64,000 nt of DNA from Labilithrix sp. (GTDB taxonomy: Bacteria; Myxococcota_A; Polyangia; Polyangiales; Polyangiaceae), in assembly GCA_019637175.1 (NCBI GenBank), contig JAHBWD010000008.1, forward strand, positions 140,894-204,893, written 5' to 3'. This document shows positions 32,947-41,500 of the stretch, piece by piece (position 1 is the stretch's first letter; the number at the start of each line of letters is the position of its first letter). Under the pieces are notes generated by a model. It saw only the letters and a list, made by a program, of their open reading frames with translations. It made no database searches and was not told the DNA's origin. The translations under genes and the position numbers were made by a program.

Positions 32947-33996
32947 TCATGCGAGCCCCGTGACCTTGAGGACGTCGGCGAGCACGGCGGCCGCAGTGAC
33001 CGCGCCGCCCGCGCCCGAGCCGCGCACGACGAGCGGCTCGGGATCGTAGCGAGCGGTGGTGAACGCGACGAGGGCGCTCGATCCCGTGAGCGTCGCGGCG
33101 GGGTGATCGGCCGAGACGACGACGGGCCCCGCCGACGCCACGACGCGGTCGAGCTTCACCTCGATCCGCGCGAGGTAGACCAGCTTCTCCGCGCGCGCGC
33201 GATGGCGCTCCGCGCGCGCCGCCACCTCCGCGTCGAGGCTCTCGAGCGAGACGCCGGGGGGGACGAACGGCGCGAGGTCGACGTCGCCGATCTCGACCGC
33301 GCAAGAAGCACCCTCGAGCTCGCGCGCGAGGATGACCGCCTTGCGGGCGACGTCGGCGCCGCCGAGATCTTCCCTGGGATCGGGCTCCGTGTAGCCGCGA
33401 TCCTTCGCGATCGCGATCGCGGTCGAGAGCTTCGTCCCGGCGTGGATCTCGTTCGCGACGAAGCCGAGCGTGCCGGAGAGCACGCAGTCGATGCGCTCGA
33501 CGCGATCGCCCGTGCGGACGAGGTCTTTGAGGGTCTCGATCACGGGCAAGCCCGCGCCGACCGTCGCCTCGTAGCGGAGCTTCGCGCCCAGCTTGCGCAG
33601 CGACGGATCGAACAGACGCTGGCGCACCTCCCACGGGACGACGAGCGGCTTCTTGTTCGCGGTCACGACGTGGATCCCGCGGGCGAGCGCGCGCACGTAC
33701 AGGCTCTCGAGCCCGTCGGCGGCGGTCGCGTCGACGAGGACCGCGTTGCGCCGCGCGGCGAGCGCGTCGAGGAGCTCGTCGTCGACGGTCTCGCGGTGGT
33801 GCGAGGTGCGCGGGAGCGCCGTGATGCTCTTCGCCTCCGCCTCCGGGAGCGAAGCGCCGCGCGCCAGAGCCGCGCCGCGCCGGTTGGCGACGCCGGCGAG
33901 GGTCACGCCGCGGGGCTTCGCGTTCTGGAGGATCGCGAGCAGCGCGCTTCCCACGACGCCGGTGCCGAGGAGGAAGACGTTCGCGTCAGAGCCCAC
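32947..33996 (-). CDS. hom: Homoserine dehydrogenase
   Basis: 349 aa from GTG 33996, with GGAGG upstream inside the end of the preceding gene; the two overlap by 11 nt. Order: NAD(P)-binding Rossmann part (FLLGTGVVGSALLA), catalytic region with VTANKKPLV (the nicotinamide/substrate contact), VLSGTLGF and a DLGGADVARKAVILAREL segment with the conserved Asp and Lys. The enzyme reduces aspartate semialdehyde to homoserine, the branch to Met and Thr. The ACT domain found in long forms is absent, so feedback control by Thr through ACT is not expected (inference). Confidence 0.93.
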   Translation of the reverse strand: MGSDANVFLLGTGVVGSALLAILQNAKPRGVTLAGVANRRGAALARGASLPEAEAKSITALPRTSHHRETVDDELLDALAARRNAVLVDATAADGLESLYVRALARGIHVVTANKKPLVVPWEVRQRLFDPSLRKLGAKLRYEATVGAGLPVIETLKDLVRTGDRVERIDCVLSGTLGFVANEIHAGTKLSTAIAIAKDRGYTEPDPREDLGGADVARKAVILARELEGASCAVEIGDVDLAPFVPPGVSLESLDAEVAARAERHRARAEKLVYLARIEVKLDRVVASAGPVVVSADHPAATLTGSSALVAFTTARYDPEPLVVRGSGAGGAVTAAAVLADVLKVTGLA

Positions 33997-35170
33997 GGCG
34001 CACCTCCTCGATCACGCGCGCGAGATCGGCGCGGATCTCCTCGACGTCCTCGACGCCGACCGAGAGGCGCACGAGCCCGTCGCGGATCCCGAGCGCCGCG
34101 CGTTCTTCGGGCGCGAGGCCGTAGTACGACATGATCGCCGGCTGCTCGATGAGCGTCTCGACGCCGCCGAGGGAGGGCGCGAGGATCGCGAGGCGGCACT
34201 GATCGAGCGCGCGCGCGGTGCCTTCGAGATCGGCGCGCAGCACGAAGCTCACGACGCCGCCGAACCCGCTCATGAGGCGCGCGGCCACGTCGTGATCGGG
34301 GTGCGACGCGAGCCCGGGGTAGTAGACCCGCTCGACCGCGCGCTGCGACTCGAGCCAGCGCGCGAGCTCGAGCGCGCTCGCGTTCTGGCGGGCGACGCGG
34401 AGGCTCAGCGTCTTGAGCCCGCGGAGGAGGAGATACGCCGCGTGCGGATCGAGCACGCCGCCGAGGACGTCGCGCGCCTCGCGCACGACCGACACGAGCC
34501 CCGCGTCGCCCGACACGACGCCCGCGAGCAGATCGTTGTGCCCGCCGAGGTACTTCGTGCACGAGTGGATGACGAGGTCCGCGCCCTGCGCGAGCGGCTT
34601 CTGGTTCTCCGGCGTGGCGAACGTGGCGTCGATCAGGATCTTCGCGCGGGGAAACTTCTTCTTCGCTTCGGCGAGCGCAGGCAGATCGAGGACGCGAAGG
34701 TAGGGGTTCGTCGGCGACTCGGCGAGCACGACGCGCGTGCGCGCGTCGATCGCCGCGGCCACCGCGCCCGCGTCGCCCGCGGCGACGACCGTGTGCTCGA
34801 CGCCGAAGCGCGCGAGCAGGTTGGTGACGAACGATCGCGTGCGCCTGTAGCCGTCGGCCGTGATGACGACGTGATCGCCCTTCTTCGAGAGCGCGAAGAG
34901 CGCGCTCGTGATCGCCGCCATGCCGCTGCCGAAGAGCGCCGCGTCGCCGGCGCCGTCGAGCGCGGCGAGCCTCTCTTCGGCGGCGCGCACCGTGGGGTTG
35001 CCGTAGCGGCCGTACTCATGGCGCCTCACGCGACCCTCGAAGTGGTCGCGCAGCTCGTCGCTCGAGGCGAACGTGTAGGTCGCCGTACAGACGATCGGCG
35101 TCGTGAGGGAGTCGACGGCGCTCAGGTGACGCGCGGCGGTCGAGAGCGGATGCGACGAATGCGTGCTCAT
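33986..35170 (-). CDS. Cys/Met-metabolism PLP enzyme (cystathionine gamma-synthase type)
   Basis: 394 aa from ATG 35170 (MSTHSSHPLST). It keeps family features: YGRYGNPT, the FGSGMAAITSA phosphate/cofactor region, ESPTNPYLRVLD, DATFATPENQKPL, and the PLP-binding Lys206 in HSCTKYLGGHND. It ends with SVGVEDVEEIRADL. Members act on O-acyl-homoserine with cysteine or sulfide, or cleave cystathionine; the sequence alone does not separate these. Because it is translationally linked to homoserine dehydrogenase, gamma-synthase or O-acylhomoserine sulfhydrylase activity in Met biosynthesis is most likely. Confidence 0.88.
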   Translation of the reverse strand: MSTHSSHPLSTAARHLSAVDSLTTPIVCTATYTFASSDELRDHFEGRVRRHEYGRYGNPTVRAAEERLAALDGAGDAALFGSGMAAITSALFALSKKGDHVVITADGYRRTRSFVTNLLARFGVEHTVVAAGDAGAVAAAIDARTRVVLAESPTNPYLRVLDLPALAEAKKKFPRAKILIDATFATPENQKPLAQGADLVIHSCTKYLGGHNDLLAGVVSGDAGLVSVVREARDVLGGVLDPHAAYLLLRGLKTLSLRVARQNASALELARWLESQRAVERVYYPGLASHPDHDVAARLMSGFGGVVSFVLRADLEGTARALDQCRLAILAPSLGGVETLIEQPAIMSYYGLAPEERAALGIRDGLVRLSVGVEDVEEIRADLARVIEEVRRGL

Positions 35171-35570
35171 GGGGCGAGGCCTTCTCGCCCACCTCGGCTC
35201 TCTCGCGAGAACCCCCTTGGCCACCGACGAGAAAGCCCCGCCGCTGCTCATGGCAGGGGCGAGGCCCACGCGAACGTCCCAACGGGCTTAGGGTGATACT
35301 TGTAACGCGCGTCACCCAAGGTGGGCGAAAGTCCGCGCGGCCTCTCCTCGCCGGAATGACGAGACGAGACGCGCACCACCCTGCGCCACGCTCGGGCCTT
35401 CGTCAAGACGCGCTACGTCTCAATCGCGTGCGTGTTCGCGTGCGCGTGACCGCGCATTCACGGCGCGCGCGTCAGCCCTGCCGCGGCCCCGCGTGAAAAT
35501 TCCGACGCGGTGTCAGGTCGGCGACATGTGCCCCGTTAGCGATTCCGTGCAGTTCGGAGCGACGCGGGAA
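35171..35570. other. Non-coding region upstream of the Met genes (divergent)
   Basis: About 400 nt with no convincing gene. On the minus strand, GGCCTCGCCCC occurs twice, once directly before the real ATG and once before a decoy ATGAGC about 85 nt upstream. A GGGTGA/TCACCC hairpin (35290-35316) is visible. I compared it by eye with SAM-I, SAM-II and SAH riboswitch signatures and found none. Confidence 0.5.
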
Positions 35571-35586
35571 TGGCACACGCGCTGCA
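35571..35586 (+). promoter_or_regulatory. Sigma-54 (-24/-12) promoter candidate
   Basis: TGGCAC (35571-35576), five bases, then CTGCA (35582-35586) matches the -24/-12 consensus TGGCAC-N5-TTGCA at all but one position, with GG and GC at the right spacing. Transcription would start near 35597, about 48 nt before ATG 35645. Two sigma-54 activator genes are in the window (20649 and 49458). Confidence 0.55.
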
Positions 35587-35644
35587 CGGGTTGGACCCGC
35601 AACGACACGCTTTTCTCATCTCACTCAGCGAGGTCTTGGTCGTC

Positions 35645-35923
35645 ATGTCGAAGCGCATCGTTCTCGTGGATCCGTCGGGGGACGTCCTGTTCTCGGGCGT
35701 GAGCGTCGCTCGAGACGAATCGCCCGACGTCGACGGCGAGGAGGATCTCGAGCCCTGCCCGGAGACCATGCGCTCCGCGAAGCTCGAGAGCGGCCTCTTT
35801 CCCGCGGTGAAGCGCTCGTACGCTCCTCCGGAGCCCACCTGCGAAGAGATCGCACCGGAGACCCAGCCGGGTTACGACGAGGAAGAGGGGCCGCAAACGA
35901 AGCGCGGTGAGCGCGCCGCCTGA
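35645..35923 (+). CDS. Small acidic protein, unrecognised
   Basis: 92 aa from ATG 35645 (MSKRIVLVDPSGDVLFSGVSV). The start was chosen because the sigma-54-like promoter lies within the frame upstream, so a start at 35570 would not be on the transcript. It begins like a short beta-rich domain and becomes Glu/Pro/Asp-rich (ESPDVDGEEDLEPCPE, EIAPETQPGYDEEEG). No signal peptide or family. It is followed by the YqeY gene after 20 nt. Confidence 0.55.
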   Translation: MSKRIVLVDPSGDVLFSGVSVARDESPDVDGEEDLEPCPETMRSAKLESGLFPAVKRSYAPPEPTCEEIAPETQPGYDEEEGPQTKRGERAA

Positions 35924-35943
35924 CGAGCGGTTAGAGTGAGCGC

Positions 35944-36384
35944 ATGCTCGTCGAAGAGATCAAGAAGCGCGTCGCCGTGGCGGTGAAGCAGGGCGACACG
36001 GTGTCGCGTGACGTCCTCCGGCTCGCCCTCGGCGAGATCCAGACGGCCGAAGCGCGCAAGAACGCTCCGCTCGCCGAAGACGAAGCCAACGGCGCGCTCC
36101 GCAAGCTCATCAAGTCGAACGAAGAGACGCTCGGCGCGCTGCCCGGCGGCGACGCGCGTGCGCCCGTGCTGAAGAAGGAGATCGAGGTGCTCGCCGCGCT
36201 CCTGCCCGCGCAGCTCACCGTCGCGCAGATCGTCGAGGCGCTCGCCGGTCAAGCCGCGGGGATCAAGGCCGCCAACAACGACGGCCAGGCGACGGGCGTC
36301 GCGATGAAGCATCTCAAGAGCGCCGGCGCGGCGGTGAGCGGGGCCGACGTGACGGCGGCGGTGAAGCAGATCCGCGCGACCTGA
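35944..36384 (+). CDS. GatB/YqeY-domain protein
   Basis: 146 aa. The whole length is the YqeY fold: an N-terminal helical part (EEIKKRVAVAVKQGDTVSRDVLRLALGEI) and a C-terminal part (LLPAQLTVAQIVEALAGQ ... DGQATGVAMKHLKSAGAAVSGADVTAAVK). This tail is shared with GatB, the Asp/Glu-tRNA amidotransferase subunit, where it helps bind tRNA. Stand-alone YqeY proteins are widespread and not well understood; a role in RNA or tRNA handling is inferred. Length is normal. Confidence 0.93.
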   Translation: MLVEEIKKRVAVAVKQGDTVSRDVLRLALGEIQTAEARKNAPLAEDEANGALRKLIKSNEETLGALPGGDARAPVLKKEIEVLAALLPAQLTVAQIVEALAGQAAGIKAANNDGQATGVAMKHLKSAGAAVSGADVTAAVKQIRAT

Positions 36385-36483
36385 GGCTGCGATCGACGAC
36401 CGCGCGAAGCGCTGCGGCTGAGCTCGACCGGATGCGGCGCGTGGTTACGTTGGCAAAGCGCACCATGCGCGATCGAGGCGGGC

Positions 36484-37773
36484 ATGTTCGGCCCCCTTCG
36501 TCCGTTGCTGCGTAGAACGCTCACCTCTCTTTCGCCGTACCTTCCGCCCTTGAAGAACTCCCTCACGACCGAGCTCGACCTCGAAGCGTCGCTGGCCGAG
36601 AGCTCCCCCGATGCCCTCGACCTCCACTTTCGCGCGATGACGGCGTTCCGCCTGCTCACGCGCGACGACGAGCTGGCGCTCGCCCGCCGGCTCGAGCGCG
36701 CGGATCTCTCCATCACGCGCGCTCTGCTCCACCGCGAGGAGGGGCGCGAGGCGCTGCGCAACCTCGCGGCGGCGCTGCGCGACGGCGAGCTCCGCGTCGA
36801 GGACGCGGTGCGCAACCCGGCCGCCGGCAGCGACGAGGATCTACCCACCTGGATCGATCGCGTCCTCCTGCGCGCTCGCGCGCGCGGGCGCCGTCGCTCG
36901 CGGCCGCGCGCGTACGGCCTGCGCCTCCACCCCCGCGCCGTACGTCACATCGCGCGCGAGCTCGCCGATCGCCGCGCCCTCGAGCCTCGCAACGCGCGCC
37001 TCCGGGAGACGCTCGCCGATCTCGAGCGCTACCGGCGCGACGCCGATCGCGCGACCGAAGAGCTCGTGCAGTCGAACCTGCGCATCGTGGTCACGTTCGC
37101 GCGCCGCTATCGAGGGATGCCGCTGGTCGATCTCATCCAGGAGGGCAACCTCGGCCTGCTCCGCGCGATCGACAAGTTCGATCATCGCCGCGGCCTTCGG
37201 TTCAGCACCTACGCGGCGTGGTGGATCCGTCACGCGCTCGGCCGCGCGCTCGCCGACCAGAGCAAGATGATCCGTCTCCCCGTGCACTTGAGCGGCGCCG
37301 TGCAGCGCGTTCGCCGCGCGCAGGAGCGGCTCCACCGCGAGACGGGGCGCGAGCCCAGCACCGAAGAGCTCGCGACGCGCACGGGCCTGATGATCGATCA
37401 GGTGCGGCGCGCGCTCGACGTCGTAGCCCAGCCCATCAGCCTGGCGACGCCGGTGACGAGCGCGGGAGATCGCGAGGCCGGCGAGGTCGGCGATCTCGTC
37501 CCCGACACGACGACGCTCGCGGCCGACGACGTCGCGGCCGACGGCGAGCTCCGCACCGAGACGCGCGATCTCCTCTCCGAGCTGCCCGAGCGCGAGGCCG
37601 AGGTCATCCGCCTTCGCTTCGGCCTCGGCGGCGGCGTCGAGCGTACGCTCGAAGAGATCGGCGCGCGCCTCTCGCTGTCGCGCGAGCGCGCGCGTCAGCT
37701 CGAACGCGACGCGCTCCGCAAGCTTCGCGTCGTCTCCGAGCGGCGCCGGCTCCGGGCGCACCTCTCGCGGTAG
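36484..37773 (+). CDS. RNA polymerase sigma factor, sigma-70 family (group 2-like)
   Basis: 429 aa from ATG 36484. It has the non-ECF sigma regions: region 1.2-like (FRLLTRDDELALARRLERAD), 2.1-2.4 (SNLRIVVTFARRYRGMPLVDLIQEGNLGLLRAIDKFD; FSTYAAWWIRHALGRAL), region 3 (VHLSGAVQRVRRAQERL; EELATRTGLMIDQVRRAL) and region 4 (LPEREAEVIRLRFGLGG, EEIGARLSLSRERARQLERDALRKLR). An Arg-rich insert lies between regions 1 and 2 (ARARGRRRSRPRA). It is shorter than RpoD and is probably an alternative, stress or development sigma factor. Confidence 0.9.
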   Translation: MFGPLRPLLRRTLTSLSPYLPPLKNSLTTELDLEASLAESSPDALDLHFRAMTAFRLLTRDDELALARRLERADLSITRALLHREEGREALRNLAAALRDGELRVEDAVRNPAAGSDEDLPTWIDRVLLRARARGRRRSRPRAYGLRLHPRAVRHIARELADRRALEPRNARLRETLADLERYRRDADRATEELVQSNLRIVVTFARRYRGMPLVDLIQEGNLGLLRAIDKFDHRRGLRFSTYAAWWIRHALGRALADQSKMIRLPVHLSGAVQRVRRAQERLHRETGREPSTEELATRTGLMIDQVRRALDVVAQPISLATPVTSAGDREAGEVGDLVPDTTTLAADDVAADGELRTETRDLLSELPEREAEVIRLRFGLGGGVERTLEEIGARLSLSRERARQLERDALRKLRVVSERRRLRAHLSR

Positions 37774-37813
37774 GCTCGCCTTCGCCGACGCTGTAGCCTC
37801 TGTCTCGGCCCCC

Positions 37814-38536
37814 ATGCGGCTGATCCAGCACATCGTCGAAGAGCCGCGAGCGTGCACCTACCTGCCGGAGCGCGTCGCTCAGCTCGAGGTGCGCGTGCAG
37901 GTCGACGTCTCGCCGACCGAGCTCGAGGCGATGCTCGTGCGAGGCTGGCGCCGCTTCGGCCCCGTGTACTTTCGCCCGGCGTGCGCGACGTGCGGAGAGT
38001 GCGTCACGCTCCGCATCGACGCCGCGGCCTTCACCCCTAGCAAGAGCCAACGCCGCGCGCTGCGCAACGCCGCGAGGCTCACGCGCACGATCGGCGCGCC
38101 GATCGTCGACGACGAGCGCCTCGCGCTCTACGCGCGATGGCACGCGCAGCGCGAGGTCGCGCGCGGCTGGGAGCCGAGCGAGCTCGATCCCGAGCGGTAC
38201 GCGCTCGACTTCGCGTTTCCTCATCCCGCCGTGCGCGAGGTCGCGTTCCGCGATCCGGCGGCCGACGGCCGCCTCGTCGGCCTCGGGATCTGCGACGAGA
38301 CGCCGCGATCGCTGAGCGCGGTCTACTTCTTCTGGGACCCGGAGCACGCGCCGCCTTCGCTCGGCGTGGCCCACGTCGTCGCGCTCGCCCTCGACGCACG
38401 CGCGCGCGGCCTGCCGCACGTCTACCTCGGCTATCGCGTGCTCGCGTGCCCGTCGCTCGCCTACAAGGCGCGCTACGGCCCGCACCAGCTCCTCGTCGGA
38501 CGCCCCGCGTTCGGCGAGCGGCCCGCGTGGGAGTGA
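37814..38536 (+). CDS. bpt: Aspartate/glutamate leucyltransferase (Bpt, ATE family)
   Basis: 240 aa, the usual length. It has the family Cys motifs: ACTYLP near the N-terminus and the CATCGECVTLRI pair, the SKSQRRALRN segment, and a C-terminal part with VYFFWDPEHA and YLGYRVLACPSLAYKARYGPHQLL. Bpt-type enzymes transfer Leu from Leu-tRNA to N-terminal Asp or Glu, marking proteins for the ClpS/ClpAP N-degron pathway. It sits 40 nt after the sigma factor gene and faces the flotillin/ATPase operon, with 7 nt between stops. Confidence 0.93.
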   Translation: MRLIQHIVEEPRACTYLPERVAQLEVRVQVDVSPTELEAMLVRGWRRFGPVYFRPACATCGECVTLRIDAAAFTPSKSQRRALRNAARLTRTIGAPIVDDERLALYARWHAQREVARGWEPSELDPERYALDFAFPHPAVREVAFRDPAADGRLVGLGICDETPRSLSAVYFFWDPEHAPPSLGVAHVVALALDARARGLPHVYLGYRVLACPSLAYKARYGPHQLLVGRPAFGERPAWE

Positions 38537-38543
38537 TCGCGGT

Positions 38544-41500
38544 TCAGTCGCGGACGAGCGGCTCGCGATGGCGGACGAACTGCGCGATGAGCGCGCGCGC
38601 GTCTTCGGGCGCGGACGCGATGCGCGCGCCGAAGCCCGCCGGCGTGTCGTCGCTCAGGTGCTCTTGCGTCCACGCGACGGTGCCCGCGATGTCGAACCGA
38701 TTGCCGCCGGGCAGCTCGATCCCGAGGATCACGGCCGCCCCGAGGGGCGGCTGCTTCGCGTACGTCGCGACGAAGACGCCGCCGTGCATGACGACGTCGT
38801 TGCCGTCGAGCCCGCGATAGAAATTGCTCGGGCTCGTGGCGTCGAGCGCGACGTCGAACCGCGGCACCGATCCGCCCACGCTCGCGACGCGATGCTCGAG
38901 CCGGCGCACGAGCGCGATGAGCTCGTCGATGCGTTCTCGCACGCCCTCTTGCGCCGCGGGCGCAGCGTGCGCCGCGGGCGCGACGCTCGGCGCGGGCGCG
39001 ACGCTCGCCCTGCTCGCCCCCGCCTTGGCGAGCTCCGAGAGCGACGCGACGACGCGCTCGACCGTCTTCGCGTGCTCGCGCACGACGTTCACCACGGCGA
39101 CCGCGGCGGCCGACGTGCCGTCGTCGACGCGCAGCTCGACCTTCGGCGGCTTCATCGCGCGGAGCGCCTCCTCGAGCCTCGCGAGGTGCACGCCGATGTC
39201 GTCGGCGCCGCCCTTCTTCTTCGCCTCTTCGCTCGCCGCGCTCGCCGCCGCGGCCTCTCCGATCGCCGCATGGATCCGCTGGAGCTGCTCGTCGACGCCG
39301 CCGAGCGCGCCGGTCACGCGCGCGACCGGATCGTCGGTCTTGCCGCCCGAGCGCCGCGCGCGAACGAACGCGTCCTTGATCTCCTTCCAGCGCGCCTTCT
39401 GCGCGTCGGTCATCTTCCCGCGGATCTCCGCGAGCTTGAGGAGGTTCTGCTCCGCGCCGGTCGTGAGCGTCTGCGACTCGCTCGCGTAGTGATCGTCGAT
39501 GAGCCGCTCGAGCTCTTCGTCGTTCATCGCCGCGACGACCTTCTCGGCGAGCTTGTTCATGTTGCGGTAGCTGCCCTGGAGCTTGAAGCCGGGCTCGGTG
39601 CGGAACGCGTCGTCTTGCGACGCCGAGAGGATGTACTGCGTGTTCACCGCGAGCAGCACCTTCTGCACGCTCACGAGCCGCTTCAACACGGAGACGATCT
39701 CCTCCACCTCCGCGGCGGAGTATCCGTGCGAGAGCTCGGTCAACGGGATGTCTTCGCCGCGCGCGATGCGCACGAGCTTCTGCACGTCCGCCGGCTCGCG
39801 CGTCGCGAGCGGCGCGAGCGCGCTGTTCGAGGTGAGCGCGTTCTCGAGGTAGCTCGACGCGAACAGCGCCTCGGCGCCGCCGAGGATGTCGCCGAGGTTG
39901 TACGTGTCGGCGCGGTTGGCGAGCATGTCGGGGATCTGGAAGCGCGTCCCCGTCTCGGTGTACGGGTTGCCCGCCATCACGACGCAGAACTTCTTCCCGC
40001 GCAGATCGTACGTGCGCGAGCGCCCCTTCCACACGCCCTCGACCTTGCGCTGGCCGTCGCAGAGCGAGATGAACTTCTGGAGCAGCTCCGAGCTCGTGTG
40101 CTGGATGTCGTCGAGATAGAGCATCACGTTGTTGCCCATCTCGAACGCGAGGTTGATCTTCTCGACCTCTTGACGCGCCGTGGCCGTCTTCGCGTCGGCG
40201 GGATCGAGCGACGTCACCTCGTGGCCGATCGCGGGGCCGTTCACCTTCATGAACACGAGCCCGAGCTTGCTCGCGACGTATTCCATCAGCGTCGTCTTGC
40301 CGTAGCCCGGCGGCGAGACGAGCAGCAGCATGCCCATGAGATCGGTGCGCTTCTTCTCGCCGACCGATCCGATCTGCTTCGCGAGGTTCGCGCCGATGAG
40401 CGGCAGGTACACCTCGTCGATGAGGCCGTTTCGCACGAACGACGTGAGGACGCGCGGCGACAGCTCGTTCATCCGCAGGCGCTTCTTCTCGCGCTCGACG
40501 ATGTGCGCCTTGAGCTGGCGGAACGCGCGGAACCGCGACGCCGCCTCGCTCACGAAGGGAACGAGCCGGCCGAGCAGCTCGTCGATCGCGAGTCTCATCG
40601 TGCGGTTCTGGATGCGCGCGTGCGACCCGAGGAGCCCCTCGACGGTCGTCTCGACGGTCGCGGCGCTCGGCTCGCGCTCGATGCCACGATCGACGACCAT
40701 CATGACGGCGGCCTCGCGCACGAACGGGCGCGCGTGCTCGATCTTCTTCGTGCCGACGAAGGCGCTGACGTACGCGAGCGCGACGCCGAGGCGCTCGGCG
40801 AGGTGCGCCTCGAGCGAGCGCATCTCGTCGTCGAACGCGCGCCGGCTGCCGTTCTCGTCGAGGAACTTCGTGAGCCCTCGGCAGAGCGCGTCGGCGCTCG
40901 CGCTCGCGACGAAGCGCGCGCGCTCCTGCGCGAGCTCTTCGACGAGGTAGCGCGACGCGGTCGCGACGTCGCCGCGCGGCGCGGGGAGGCCGAGCTCGGC
41001 GGCGCGCGCCGCGACGGCGGCCTCGAGCTCGCTCGCGAGCGCGGCTTGCGCCGAGGCGTGCGCCGTCTCGACGCGCAAGCGCCCGAGGCTCCGCGCGCGC
41101 GCGTGGAGCACCTTCTTGGCGTCGGCGTCGAGCCCGGCCCAGTAGAGCGAGGCGAGCGCGCGCGCGTCGGGAGAGAAGCGGAGGAGCCCCGCCGAGCCCC
41201 GCAGCGCGACGAGCTTCTCCAGGATCTTCGCGGCGTCGGCATCGTGGATGCCGCGCTCGTAGCCCTCGTCGAGACGATCTTGCGCGTACGCGCGCACGAT
41301 CTCGAGCAGGCGCGCCTCGTCGCGCGCCGCCTCGGTCAGGCCCTCGACGCTGAGCCCGTTCTTGCCGTCTTCGGCGTCGAAGAGCATGCACGCGGCGAGG
41401 TATTCGCCGCGGTACACGTCGCTCGACTCCGACACGAGCGACTGATCCCAGAGATCGCGGGCCGCGAGCAGATCGGGATCTTCGATCGCCTCGAAGAAGT

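Noticed and set aside
35171..35340. SAM-type riboswitch upstream of the cystathionine gamma-synthase-type gene
   Set aside because: No SAM-I, SAM-II, SAM-III or SAH signature could be recognised. Only direct repeats and one small hairpin are seen. An Rfam scan would settle it.
35293..35496. Possible 67-aa gene on the plus strand
   Set aside because: The product is Arg-rich without a motif or ribosome site and lies within the upstream leader region of the Met genes.
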